From positions 390,501-454,500 of the forward strand of contig JAJKFH010002781.1 of NCBI GenBank assembly GCA_023333565.1: 64,000 bases of DNA. The letters are read 5' to 3'. Below, piece after piece: positions 37,880 through 50,122 of this stretch. The notes under the pieces are model-generated. The model did not search any database and was not told the DNA's origin. It worked only from the letters and a program-made list of their open reading frames with translations. Each line of letters starts with the position of its first letter. Position 1 is the stretch's first letter. The translations under genes and the position numbers were made by a program. This DNA comes from Puffinus mauretanicus. Lineage: Eukaryota; Chordata; Aves; Procellariiformes; Procellariidae.

Positions 37880-38990
37880 AAGCTAGGTTGTTCAAGGATG
37901 GTGACCAAAGCCTGAGGAGAAGATATAGTACAAGGAGCAGTGAGAAAACACCCAGGGCACAGCATGACAGGGAAGCTCTCACACTTCATTTGATGACAGC
38001 ACAACAGAGAGCCCATCTGACCTCCTTCTACACAAAGACATGCAGCTCAGGGAACAAGCAGGAAGAATTAGACGTCCATGAACAGTCATGCTGGAAACTG
38101 GTAGGTGGGATAACATGGGAGGCTTCCCTGAGATCAAGGAGGCCCAAGGCAGTTGGCTGATCAAGGTCTGCCTCCTCAGAGCACAGGAGTGTTTCACCTT
38201 AATGTGCAGGATATCAAAGGTCTGGGGCAGAAGGCTAGCATGGCTGAGCTTAAGCATAAAAAAGAAGTGTTCAGAAAGTGGAAGGGATACAGTCTACCTG
38301 ATAGGAATTTAGTGACCTTGGCCAGGCCTGTAGGGATGGAGTTAGGAGAGTTAAAGCTGAACTGTTATTTAAACTAGCAAAGGATATGAAGGGCCACAAT
38401 AATAGTTTCTATAAGTACATCAACAGTAAAAATATGGTTAATGTGGCTCCAACACTCAGTGGGGCCGTGGACCCGATGATCAAAACCACAGAAAAGGCTG
38501 AGTTACTTGTGGCCTTTTTTGCCCTGGTATTTACTGGCACAGTTTGCTCTCTGGCCTCCCAGGTCCTTGCGCCTAGTGGCTGAGTAGGGCCTCTATGGTA
38601 GAGCAAAACTGAGTCATGCATCACTTAAAGCAACTGAACATATCTAGAACTGTGAGACCAGATGGTATACATCCAAGGGTGGTTATAGTGAAGATAGAGC
38701 CTGACTCTTCTCAGAGATGCACAGGAAAAGAACAAGAAGCAATAGACACAGCTTGCAGCATTAGAAATTCTGATTAAATACAGGAAAAAAAGTCTCCCTC
38801 ATCCACAGTGAGGGTGGTCAAGCATGGGACAGGTGCCCAGAGAGGTTGTGGGATCTCCGCCTTTGGAGATATTCAAAACTTGACCAGACACTGCCTGAGC
38901 AACCTGCTCTGAGTTAGCTCTTTTGCGAGCAGGGGATTAGACCAGATGACCTTCAAAGGTCCTTTCCTGCCAAAATTATTCTATGGTTCT
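37880..38990 (+). mobile_element. CR1 LINE, internally deleted, with intact 3' end
   Basis: Several parts of CR1 follow one another on the plus strand. About 38060-38130 resembles the endonuclease-domain text (AACAAGCAGGAAGAATTAGA, then a CTGGTAGGTGGGATAAC block). About 38370-38560 matches the endonuclease-RT linker (TTCTATAAGTACATCAACAG; GAAAAGGCTGAGTTACT; GCC-TTTTTTGCC-TGG-TTTACTG). About 38640-38680 matches the GACCAGATGG-ATACATCCAAG stretch. About 38697-38990 is the 3' untranslated region, with GTGCCCAGAGAGGTTGTGG, the GGAGATATTCAAAAC box and the terminal ATTCTATGGTTCT. Most of the reverse transcriptase is deleted, stops and shifts interrupt the frames, and the element is dead. The start coordinate is approximate; the 3' end is secure. 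Confidence 0.9.
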
Positions 38991-38994
38991 AAAT

Positions 38995-39595
38995 CTCAGT
39001 GGGAACTGACTAGGAACTGAGGCTTTGCCTTTGTACTCCTATACTTACTTTCTCTCTTCCTTCTTCTCCGTTTTCCTGGAGTGTTTATGTCTTCCCTGAT
39101 CTCAGTGTATTCAGAATAAATAGTTATTTAGGAAGTCAGTCTGTCACATACCATTAGGAGAGAGACATTTATGTTATTTATAATTAAGGGCAATATACAT
39201 CTTCCTTCAAACACTCAAAAATGCTCTTCAGGTGGTTTCAAAGCCAGGTAACCACTTTTAGGCCTGGATAATATTTGAGCAATAAACAAATGAGTTCCAA
39301 TTAACAGTGTCACTGATGAATGTGGAATTCAGATGTTACTTCAACATTGCTTCAGAATTCATTTTGCTGGGGATCGATTGCATACCATTTCACAGATGTT
39401 TTTGAGCTCATTCCAAGTCAGCCAAGGGCTATGTTGTCAGAGCGATATGATGCTGACCCGTGTCTGAAATATCCTACCTTTCATATCATGAAAGAGTCAG
39501 TGGGTAAAAGGCAGGAAAACAAAAACCCAAAAAACCAAAGAAAAACTCATTCTTGTTAGAAGAAACCAGGTCTGGTAGACTTCAGGAACAAGTGA
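38995..39595. other. unique sequence, no gene seen
   Basis: No gene recognised. A short A/C-rich patch lies at 39508-39546. Confidence 0.55.
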
Positions 39596-39599
39596 AGCT

Positions 39600-40550
39600 C
39601 TCCTTCCCAGCCCTGTAGAGCTGACTCTCATCCCTCTCAGACCTCAAGATTTCTCCTGTCCCAGCCCCATGGATGCAGTGACTTCCTATGCCTGAGTCCA
39701 GCCAGCAGTGAGGCTAAGCATGTATTCCTGGTACATCTGTACACACACACACACACTCAAACACTCAAACACATGTACACATGCACATACATACATCCTG
39801 ACTCTCTTGATTTTCAGCCACTCTCATATTCATGGGTCTCCCAAATATCAGAATGGGTTTTAAGTCCACCTAACATCCCTGCCTGGATCTCAGGCCTCTC
39901 ACTCAGTCGCTGGCTCTGACCTTGTGTCTTTCAAAGTGTCCTCCTCCTACACTGCTAGTTCATCTTCAAGTTTGGTAGTTGGTCCCCCATCTCATATGGT
40001 TTCCACCAGTAGCTAGCTTTGGACATTCAGGCTCTCCTGGGTCCCAGACCAGTTGCCCTACTCTTTGGTGAGGCTGACTTGAAGCTTGCTGGAAGTTCAC
40101 ACATGTAGACTTAGAATAGGGTGTGAACTCCAACAGAAGATAGTTACAAAAGAGATTTAATATAGGATGGACTGCAGTAATCAAGAGCAGGGTTTGGTGT
40201 GACAAGCATACTGACTAACCACCTACTTAAATGTTACCAGTCCCGTTTATCCCTCTCTTTTTTTTCTGTTTTCCCATGCGTGTTCCTTCCCAATCCTTCT
40301 CTTTCCTTGCCATAGTCCCTTCCCCTAAACATTGCAAAGGAAGCTTTATACAATTCCAGAAGCCTTTCTGCCTCGTCCCAAAATTCTCTTCCACCCCTGC
40401 ACCACATAATATGTTCTATAACCTGGTAAGCCATAATCCCCCACAGTTTGCATGTTCTGCACAAGGAACAATGCTCGAGTGTCCTGTGATGATCTTAGCA
40501 ATTCAGTGTTTTCAGCTTAGGTACTTCCACCCATCACTGTTTCTCTAATC
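39600..40550 (-). mobile_element. LTR-like interspersed repeat, copy B
   Basis: Homologue of copy A (13985-14960), in the same orientation and about 26 kb away. Shared landmarks run in order: CTCTCAGACCT, CCATGGATGCA, a CA-rich patch, CATCCCTGCC, CAGGCCTCTCA, a GATTTAATATAGGAT segment, CAGGGTTTGG, and a CTTCCCCTAAAC segment. On the minus strand the poly(A)-signal-like ATTAAA is intact (complement TTTAAT at 40156-40161), which supports an LTR reading in that direction. Copy B keeps about 115 bases that A has lost. Many substitutions separate the copies, so both are old. Outer boundaries are approximate and no target duplication was found. Confidence 0.6.
39740..39798. repeat. CA-rich microsatellite
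   Basis: (AC)n followed by TCAAACAC and ATACATAC units, inside LTR-like copy B and at the position homologous to 14101-14142. Confidence 0.9.
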
Positions 40551-40559
40551 ATCATGGGT

Positions 40560-43080
40560 CTTTGCTTTAATTTGAAAAAGCTTTATTCATATAACCTAAC
40601 AGGGAAGGAGAGGTTACCTTGATTTTTGAATGGTTAGAGAGAGAGAGATATAGTGTTAATTGCACTTCTGATTCTAAACAGGTGATCTACCTCTTACGTA
40701 CTTAGGTTTACGCTCATTCTGCTCCAGTGAATATATCAAAGTGTGCTTTGTTTTGTATAAGTTAATAAAGTTTATTCAGAGGAAGACAGAAGATGGATCT
40801 TCCAGCAGTCTGAAAATAGTAACCTAAGTCCCTAAGAACTGTGGGGTTTGGTCCATTCAACATTTGTGGATCCCTTTTTAAAAGCCTAAGTCTCTCCCCT
40901 GTGTGAGGAACCTATATATCTCAAACTATGATCTTACACTAGGGACAAGAGACTTGGCGCCAAGATGTTTTGAGGAGCTAGATCAGTGGTTTGCAACCTG
41001 TGGTCTACAGATTATTTCTATGGATCCTGGAAAAAGACAAGTAAGAAATGCCTGCCTCTTGCTCTTATGGTTAAATTCATTACCTCGTTGACTGCATCTT
41101 CAATGGAAAAGTTTTAGCTGTTTCTAGTGTAGCCCCAAGTCTTTACTTTCCTGTATTCTCCAGCTATTTAGAGGTAAGAAATGTGCATATCTGAGAAAAA
41201 CTGGAAAGATATGTATACCAAAAATATTTCTTCTGCAGGTGAAGAAACCCACTGTCTAGATTGATGAATAGTTCACTGAACCTATAACATAAATAATAGT
41301 TTCCATTTTGTGGAAAATACATATTCTTTTGGAAATGAATGTGGTAGAAAATTCTCAAATATTCCAAGAGAAAAAGATGAAATTTTGGTTTTAGAGAGAA
41401 AACAAACAGAATTATGATGAGAATTAGAGAAATTCTGAGAAGCATCAGTATGACTAACAATTGTCAAAACTAGTAGTTATGAAGAGGAGAACCATTACAA
41501 ATGTCAACATCACAAGCTTCTAGCCTGAAGATCTTTTTCCACAAGACAGTGAATGCATGTCAATGAATCATGTTAACAAATGCCCCAAAAAGGCAGCGAA
41601 ATACATGCAGGTAGAAATAAACTATCACTACCATTGAATATAACTTTTTCAAATGTTGCAAGATCTACTGACTACTTGCATTTCATGTAATTTCAGTCTT
41701 TACAAAATGATGAATGTTAAAGAAATAGTGTTAGCATCACTTCTCAAATAAGATTAAGGCAGGCAAATCCTTTGGTAACCATTTGAACAGGCGAAACGTG
41801 AATTAAATCCTTCTAGAATTCTCAGCAGACTCAAACTGAACAGAATCTTTGTGCATTTATTTAATAAAAAGTATCATTGTATTTTCTCAGCTGTTAAACC
41901 TTACCCCTGTTACTCACTAAACATTATACAGAACTCTTAAGTTGCCTGTTGGACTTTTACAATGATCCATAAGATCCATTAGTCTCCACACAGAGAGAAC
42001 CAGTAGAAAATGATATCATCTCAGCCTTTGAGCTAGCATGAAATACAATTATCTAGCAACAGAGGAACACTTTGTGACACTAACTACTGACATTTCCATA
42101 CCATTTTTCGCTGGCTTTGCCAGATTTTGTGAAAAGCATCACTTTGGGGGATTTTCTGCTGTTCCTTCACCATATTAAAATTCAACTTTAAAAATGACTG
42201 GTATTCAAGGATATTTGAGAGAGGCAGCAGAAGCGGGGAAAAAGCATACAGAAACGTAACAAAACAAGAAACTGTAGGAAAGCAGATATATGAAAGAATG
42301 GTGTGACTGGTCACTGTCAGACACAAGTTATTTGGTTTATAGAGCTAACTGGGCCCAGTACAGCTGTCCTTATGTTCCCATAAAAACACAGCAGGGTAGA
42401 GAACAGTAGCTATAACAACCTCACATGTTTATCCCTACAAGCAAAAGACATCCACAACTGCAAGACTCATTGGCTCTGTCCATAGTTCCTGTCGTGGCTG
42501 TTCGTAAAGACACTCTCAAGACCAAGCTCGGCTACCATGCATGCTCTATTATGGCTGTGGGCAAGGGTGCAGGCTGAAATTTACCACAGAGACCATGTTC
42601 CTGCAGTTGCCTGGTAGGTTAGCAAGCTGCCAGGGACAGATGCACAAGGCTGTCCACCAGCTACCCCAGGCACTGAAGCCCTTGTGTGGATAGAGGCAGA
42701 TGGGAGGTGGAGCGAGTGGTGCTGCTAGCTGCTCCTGGGACTGCCTTTATTAGGGAGGAAAGATAAAGGCTCATAGTTATGGCAGCTACATGATTATAAT
42801 AACAGTCTCCTGAGGAGCTGGAGTGGAAAGCAGCCTATACATAGTTGTATACAACTGGAAAATGTACATGGTTTACCCGGCAATAATGTCTTGCCTTGGC
42901 ACTTCTACAAAAGAAGAAACTTTGCCAATAGTAGTTGGAAGAAAAGAGGAGGTTTTAATTTTCTACTCTCACTCTGGATAAGTGTCCCCAAATACTGCTG
43001 CTCTACAATTGATTGTTTCCTCTCCAAGACAGCCAGGACATATGGCTCTAACTAGTCCCCACCCAACATGCAGAGTGCTC
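40560..43080. other. unique sequence, no gene seen
   Basis: No gene recognised. A short (GA)n run is at 40634-40650. About 42480-42760 is less AT-rich than its surroundings, with GC-rich CTGCC/CAGG words. It may be a decayed repeat but could not be assigned. Confidence 0.5.
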
Positions 43081-43083
43081 CTC

Positions 43084-43690
43084 TGCAGGCAGCACAGGTG
43101 GGATGGTGAATGGGGGTTTCAGTCAGTCCATCCAGCACTTTGTCTTTTTCGCTTTTTCCTCCTCACACTTTTCCCCTTCTCCAGCGTGGGGTCCCTCCCA
43201 TGGGATATAGTCCTTCATGAACTGTTCCAACATGGGTCCTTCCCACGGGCTGCAGTTCTTCAAGAACTGCTTCAGCATGGGTCCTTTTCATGGGGTACAG
43301 TCCTTCAGGAATGGTCTGCTTCAGCATGGGTCGCCTGCAGGGCCACAGGTCCTGCCAGAAAACCTGCGTGGGCTCCTCTGCAGACCACAGTTCCTGCCAG
43401 GGGCCTGCTCTGGTGTGGGCTGTCCATGGGCTGCAGCTTTCCTCAGGGCATGACCACCTGCTGCAGTGTGGGGTCCTCCATGGGGGTCCTTCATGATATC
43501 TGCTCCACTATGGTCCTCCATGAGCTGGGGGAATCCCTGCTCTGGTGCCTGGAGCACTTCCTCCCCCTCCTTCTTCACTGACCTTGGTGTCTGCAGGGCT
43601 GTGCAGCATTTTTTGCCCTTTCTTAAATATGTTATCACAGAGGCACCACCAGCATTGCTGATGATAGGCTCAAATCTTGCCATTTAATTC
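43084..43690 (-). mobile_element. truncated LTR of the GGAGCAG-array family
   Basis: This minus-strand copy is homologous to the plus-strand LTR at 50123-51247. On the minus strand it begins at about 43690 and includes the TATA-like CATATTTAAGAAA (about 43620-43633) and the CCTGCAGACACCAAGGTCAGTGA box. It then has an array of units with CTGCTCC/CTGTTCC on the plus strand (for example 43222-43228, 43267-43273, 43498-43504). It ends within the segment equivalent to about 50917-50930 of the other copy. It therefore lacks the 5' edge of U3 and the entire poly(A)/U5 end. The 199-codon open frame on the plus strand (42982-43581) runs antisense through it and is an artefact. No viral genes are attached. 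Confidence 0.88.
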
Positions 43691-43694
43691 CGAT

Positions 43695-46600
43695 CTCTGT
43701 CCTGAATCCCTGGGAATGATGAGGTGAGCTGGTCAGGAGTCATGACAGTAAACAGCAACAAGATCCCCAGGAACATTGGTCAATCTGCTCATTAACATCA
43801 AGCCTAGTCTGGAGATGAAGAACAGGACTTTTGAAACACCACTGAATAAGCAGCCTAACTGGTTGCCACGCTGGAAGTTTTGCTGGGCTGTTACTTGGCA
43901 GCATCATCAGCTCTGGAGAGGCACACTAATGTCTCTTGGGAAGCCAAGTACGCTGATCCTGGTCATAGGAAACAGCCCCTACTAGGTCTCTGGACACTCT
44001 CAGACTCTCATCTGTACCCATGATGCTGATGCTGAGAAAGCTGAGTGGGAGCCAGTGCAGACTGAGTACGACGTGTATGGCTAATGACCAGATGACCAAG
44101 TCTGGTGTTGGTTTTTCACTGCTCTGGACTCTGTGTTTACCCAGACAGTGGTGGGGTTTGGACTTGTCCACCTCCTTTCTCCAGCCCCAGTCCTCTCACC
44201 CTCATTAAAAGCTCAGGCTGGTAATTACTCATATTTTCTTTTTTCTCTTTGTTCAAATGGAGGAGTTAAAATATGTATTCATCTAATGTCTCTTATTTTG
44301 TCAAAATTCTTCCATGAATCTCTTTCTCCTTGTATTAAAAGACCTCTTGTTGGCCTGGAGTGCTGTAAGGCTCTGCTGGCACCTTCTCCTCTTCAGTCCA
44401 GGTGTTCCTCTTTGCCTCCTCTGTCTCCTTCCTCTCCTCTCCTAGTGGTACCCTCCCCCCCGCTTTGTATCTCACAGCCACTGGCAAGATTGTGCATAGT
44501 TCATCTATGAAGCCTAAAGTTCATTCTTTCCAGTGTATATCCACTCCTCAACCCACACAGATGCTAATAGGCTCTGCCGTAGTTGTGGCTTCAGGGGCAG
44601 AGATGTTTCTGTTGGTTAGCTGCGAACTCTGGCATGTGCTGAAGGAGTTGGGTAGCTGGAAGAGGTCAGCTCTGGTGAGCCAAGCAATTATTGTGATGTA
44701 CTGTGGAATAACCTGGCCTCAGTCTCCCTAGGCTCCCCACATGGAAAGATACAGACTACACCAGAGTGTGATTCAGAGCAACCTCACCTTCTTCTGAATA
44801 TCCCTGTCCCTTGCCTCTCCTTCTCCTTCTCCGTTGACAGTAAATATCACTAATGGCAACCCCTTTCTAACTTAACCGTCGCTTTAATAGGGAGTGGGAA
44901 GGAGGGAGTCAGTTGAGAATATAGTAGAGCTGGAGAGCAGAGTAAGGGTGAGAAAAGGAGAGTTGCAGATAACATACCAATGTTATTATGGAGGTATGCA
45001 TTAGCTGCAACAAGTCACTAATAGCACAAAGCAATAACAGCAAACAAATCTTGTAGACAGATTTTAATATTTTTTTCTTCACACATCTTTATAAGCTGCT
45101 CATTTCCTGATCAGCAGAAAAGAGTAGCATGGAAAAAGCTGCAGAAAAGCAAAATATCCTTTTGTTAGCTGGATTGCATTTTTGCCTGAAGCTTTCTATA
45201 TTCCTTTAATGTCACTGAGCAATGGCTGCTGAACTGACAGTGAAAGTATTTATTGCTATCCTGTATATGTCACTGCCCTACTGCCAGTGGCATGTGTACT
45301 CATCAGTCAAACAGAACTACCCACCATGTCTGATTTACTGTCACTGAATCAAATCTATTTGTGGGTTTCCATAACATAAAACATTTTGCTAGAGATTAAT
45401 TTCCTGATTTGCATGTTGCTCTTGGGAGCTATATCATTATTTTCCTTGATGGATTCATTTTGAAGTCAAGAAAGATGCAACTTGATTTTTACTCTGTATT
45501 CAAGGTGGGGTCTTGCTCTTTGTTATCTGACCTTTATGTTAACTCTTCCCCTTGTCAGTCTCAGAGGCATTACTCATATTTGTGTCTGCTAGTGGAAGAT
45601 TAAGTGATTTCAGCTCCGTCAGGACAGTGTGAATAGACTCTCAGAACACCTGGTGAATGTACCAGCAAATACCATACTTCTGATCTTGGCATTGTTGCCT
45701 TTTCTCACGCTTGCTGCTGTGAACCTGCTAGAAAATAAAATTGTGTTTGTTCACTGACATCTGTTTCAATTTATAGTCCAGGATGAATATTCACTTGGCT
45801 AAATACCTACAAAAATGGTCACTTGTAGGGAAGGTTATGTATGGTACAAAGGTTATTAACTTACCGTAATGTTGGTTAAATCCTACGAAACTCAAAATAT
45901 TTTGGACTGTGCTAACTGGAATTTTCCAGACATAAGGAAAATATTTTTTTAAAAAAAAATTTATAATCTAATCCTCTTTTAATACTCATAACCTATTACT
46001 GTCTGGGATGGTTGCCAAAGCAATGATTCAGGTAAACACTAGATTAAATTAGCTTTGGTAAAACCAACATTCTTGCTTGAGCTATCAAAACCATTAAATC
46101 GGGTTTCTTTCATTATAGATGTTACAAGGGCCACTGATTTTTCTTTTGCTCACAACATTGTGAACGTGATATTCTTTGCTGGTATCAGTTTTATCTCAGA
46201 CGAGAACTGATTAAAAATTGGATTATAACATACCGCACCGGTCAAAGGGAACCTCGATTTCAATGGGAATGAGATAAGAGAGTCATGAAGTGGGTCTCAG
46301 GGTCTGATTAATCTGGTCAGTAAATCATTTGCTTTCAACATCTTCTCATGCTTTTCACGTTATGAGAATTTGCCTCAACAAAATCAGCAGAATAAAATAA
46401 AGACATTGGGGACTCTATTCAGTCCCACACATAAGCTTCCCAGATGGGTCTAGCCTGGCTTCTAACTAGTGGTCCAAAGGGCAAAGATTTTCCATAGGTC
46501 TTGTGTCATATCCATTAGTCTCATGCAGATGTGTCAGATACCCCAGGACACCTGAAACGGCTCTAGGAGCATGTGTTTGGGCACCTAACCTCCTGAGTTA

Positions 46601-49300
46601 AGCCTCTAGTCTATGTAGGGCATGGAGTCTGGAGAACTATGCAGTTAACAGCTATATCTAGTAAGCTGGAAAGCTTTTCCAAGTCCTTTGCCTGTACTGA
46701 ACACGGATTTAATTGCCCACATTTGAGTAACTGGTGACATCAAGGGTACAAAAGACATCCTTATGAGACTGGCACATATGACACAGGGCCTCCCGGGGAC
46801 CCCTGCTCTTGTGGTGGGTGTGCTGGGGAGGCAGGGCGGCTCAGTGGCACGAAGTGCTTCTGCTCAGGCAATTGACTCCAGTCCTAGATCTCTGTTGGCC
46901 ATTAAAGCAGCTAACTTACTCAGTGCACATGTATACATCTAGATTTAGACACCTAACCTATTTGTGTCCAGTTTGTAGCTGAATCCAGGCAAAAGCAAGA
47001 AAGCTAAATGTTGGTCTCAGGGATTTCTGTGTATCTATGCCTAGAAATGAGGGATTTTTTTGAAAGAGACAGCTTCCTAGATCACTTTTGAGAGAGCACT
47101 GTCTGCTGGTGTCTGTTGCCAATATTGTTGAGATATTATGTCACGTGAAAAAAATGAATTCCTATCACAAAGTTAAAGATTAGAGTAATTCTTTAGCAGA
47201 AAGAGCTGGAGCCCAAGCCTACATCTTTTGGCTTTTTTTCATACAGCAGTGCATTTTTCAACAATAATGAAATGAGTTCAGTATTCACAAATGCCCTGAC
47301 CAACTACTGCATGTTTTGGTAGTTTTCCACTAATTAATATGGTACAGCTAGGTTCTGTGTTGACTGGTACACAGGTGTTGCCACTGAAAAGTAGGTATTG
47401 GACAGTGTGATTAATGAAGGCTGAGTTCCTTTACTGATGTAGACTTTGCCTCATTTGCTCTGAGTTCAAAGCAGGTGAACGACTATAGGACCTTGTTTAG
47501 CGGTGTGTTTTGAACACAAAGTTGTTAATCATTTTCATGTTTTCATCAGCAAGGTTAATTAAACAGCTTGTGAGATTAGAGGCAAGCTTGTAGCCCATCT
47601 TTCTTTGGAAGGGGAAGAGGCATGTTTGGAGTTTATCTCCAGCTGAGGAGAGTTTAACTCAAATTCTACTCACTTAACATGCTTAAATCAATTTCTCTGA
47701 AAAAATCCCCTAAACCATCTGCATTTCAGATTGCATTTCAGAGGTGTGTATGGCATCAAGTCATTAATCTTTTTCTCGGAGTTATACCTCAGGGTCTTTT
47801 TTTCAGATTTGTGTTGGAAGACGCTTTTGGTGTTCTTTAACCAAAGCACAAAGATCACTGAAACTTTCCTCGCCTTCCTGCTGTCCTCATTTATTTTCTT
47901 TGAAGATTGCAGCTACAATGTTTCCCTTTTAAGACCTTGTCTGCTGTTGAAATTAGCTAGGATGTTAACTGAGGCAAATTCAGAAGCTGACAGGAATAGC
48001 CACAATTTGTAATTGTTTAAAACAAGATTGATACATAGCACTATAAATGCTGGATTTTCAGAGGCAATATGCTATGTTGGTGCATATGGAGAGGGGATGG
48101 AAAGAAAACTGGAATATTGTGGAAAGATCTGAAAAAATAACACATGAATATAACACTAAAATATTCTAAAGATTTCAGAGGAAAAACTAATTAAAAATAA
48201 TAATAATTACATATAAAAATACTATTTGTCTAACATAGATGCTGTCCTTCTACAGAAACTGTATATTTAGGGCCGTCCATTTTTCTGTTCCAACAAATTT
48301 TTGGCAGGGCTTCTGATGCAGCTTTGTGACAGAATACAATTTTCAATGCAGTGAGAGGAACTGTGTGTCTCATGACAGAACAATGCATGTAATCCCTTTT
48401 GACCTCCCTCTCACATAACTGAAATGCAATGTAAAGCAACCTTGTGTAAGCTTATGCTGCTAAGATAAACACATGCCTGAGAAGGGTTGGGATGTGTTAA
48501 ACAGTTTTATGATAGAAGCAAAACTACTGATGAAATTCAATTAACTTTGTAGAGTACAAAGGAAAACAAGAGCAATGGACTCCAGGTATATACTCTGGGA
48601 AAGTGTTACTAGCCTATATAAAATACAGAACACAGATGACAAACTTTTCCACAGGGGTGAGAGCCAAACTTAATGAATCTAGCTAATCAGAAGGATGATG
48701 TTTAATGAGAGAGATGTAGATGGATGAAACACAGTTTGAAGGTACACCATTTGCTTGGTGCACCTGGGCATACAGAAATTAAACAGCTTAAAACTCCTCA
48801 GAGAACAATAAAGGCAGGTATAAGGAAGAATAAAGCAAGAAAGAAGAAATAATTTATTCTTCCTGTTCCCAATGGAGAGCAGGCAAGAAAGCTGTCAATG
48901 TTCCCTGAAAGAGAGAAAGAAAAAGTGAGAGTGTGAGAGAACGAACCCAACTTGGGGAACAGGGAGAATGAAGCTATCTGAATTTTGATGTTAAAGCCAC
49001 AATGCTGTTCAGACTGTCCCTGAACCAATATTTTCTTCATTAAATTCTCTTTAAAGGAGAAACCTTAGGGTGAATACTTGGCCCCGTGGAAACCAATTAG
49101 AGTTTTGTCAATGACTTAAACAGGACAGGCTTTCCATCAAGCACATACACATTCCTGTGTTCTTCCCGAGCACTCTGCTGTTCTGTATAGCTCTGCTTAC
49201 AAACGATGCATCTCAAACTTTATGGAGCACTCTAAATATTAACTGGTACTAATATTTGGCCAAATCTTTAAATCCTCATACTACTCCATGAGTACCTGAT
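43695..49300. other. unique sequence, no gene seen
   Basis: No gene recognised. About 43700-44870 is less AT-rich than average and contains pyrimidine-rich runs and open frames of up to 125 codons without recognisable domains. About 46545-46980 contains two 'CACCTAACCT' words and may be a decayed sauropsid repeat. A short GC-rich patch lies at about 46790-46860. The rest is AT-rich unique DNA. Confidence 0.5.
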
Positions 49301-49320
49301 GCTGTTCAGGGGAAAGAAGT

Positions 49321-49620
49321 CATGACGTTACCATTAGAGCGGAACTCAGCCCCAGGGTTACTACAGTCACCGACAAACATTTCCCCTCACACTAGAGGAA
49401 AAAAAGCTCACCCCCAAACAACAACAAAACTCCTGAACAATCAGTTTTTAGGTTCTCGCTGAGCGTCGTGCAAACAGCCTCCGGGTTGTGTGGGAGTGAG
49501 GTCAGGAGAGACACTGCCCGAATGGAGTTTACTGGCCTACCGTTACTTAGGTTAAACTTCCTCCTCTACCTGCCCCCGCCCAGTCTGGAGGGGCACAGTT
49601 CAGAACCAAGTAAGTGTAGC
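49321..49620 (+). promoter_or_regulatory. CpG-enriched pocket, possible promoter/first exon
   Basis: By my count this 300-base stretch has ten CpG dinucleotides, against about three in the following 300 bases, in a window otherwise depleted of CpG. It surrounds the ATG at 49522 and the consensus donor at 49610. No clear TATA box is visible, as is common for CpG-type promoters. It is far too short to count as a classical CpG island, and an unrecognised decayed repeat could give the same signal. Confidence 0.3.
49522..49609 (+). other. candidate first coding exon, signal-peptide-like
   Basis: From the ATG at 49522, 29 codons are open and the exon would end in phase 1 at a perfect GTAAGT donor (49610-49615). 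The predicted N-terminus starts MEFTGLPLLRL, continues with a leucine-rich NFLLYLPPPS core and ends EGHSSEP. This has the shape of a secretion signal, though the proline run is unusual. The frame is also open upstream, back to a TAG just before 49399. If unspliced, it ends at a TGA near 49640 after 38 codons. The start context has G at +4 but C at -3. I do not recognise the protein, and a chance open frame remains likely. Confidence 0.22.
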
Positions 49621-50122
49621 TCTCCCATAACTACATTGTTTTGAACAACAGATCACTGTGGGACATTTGGAAAGAATCACTATCAGGTAGAACGGTACTG
49701 GAAAAGGCAGTAAACCTTGAACCCTTCCTAGTACAAGGTAGGTCAAAGCTGTTAGTGAGGACAACGCCTACAGAAGTTTCAGAATTTCCTTTTCAGAGAA
49801 GGTGTCATGATCATGAACGTGATCAGAGAACCTGTTCCCCCAACATCTTTTTAAGCCAGGCAGGCAAACAAATATCTCAAACTAGTGATGCTTCAGTAGC
49901 TAAGAACAAATAGATCTGAGGACAGATTTTGGCTTTAGCTAGAAGAGGAACAATCAGCAAATAAGAAAAACAACCAAAGTGTGTGCAGAGATGCCACTAT
50001 CCAGATCTAAGAAAAGTGAATGTGTGGGAATCTAGGAGTAGCCTTACTGTCTGTGTTGAGTTCTTGTTGGGAGAAAACCTGTTTTGCTTACTTTTAACTT
50101 AGAAATGGTTGTATGTTACTAC

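Noticed and set aside
13985..40550. Idea that LTR-like copies A and B bracket one provirus
   Set aside because: They are 26 kb apart and strongly diverged. The interval contains unique DNA, CR1 elements and other LTRs but no gag, pol or env-like frames.
42982..43581. Longest open frame in the window, 199 codons on the plus strand
   Set aside because: It runs antisense across the LTR at 43084-43690. Its repeated GSF/HGL-like words are translations of the GGAGCAG unit array, so it is not a protein gene.
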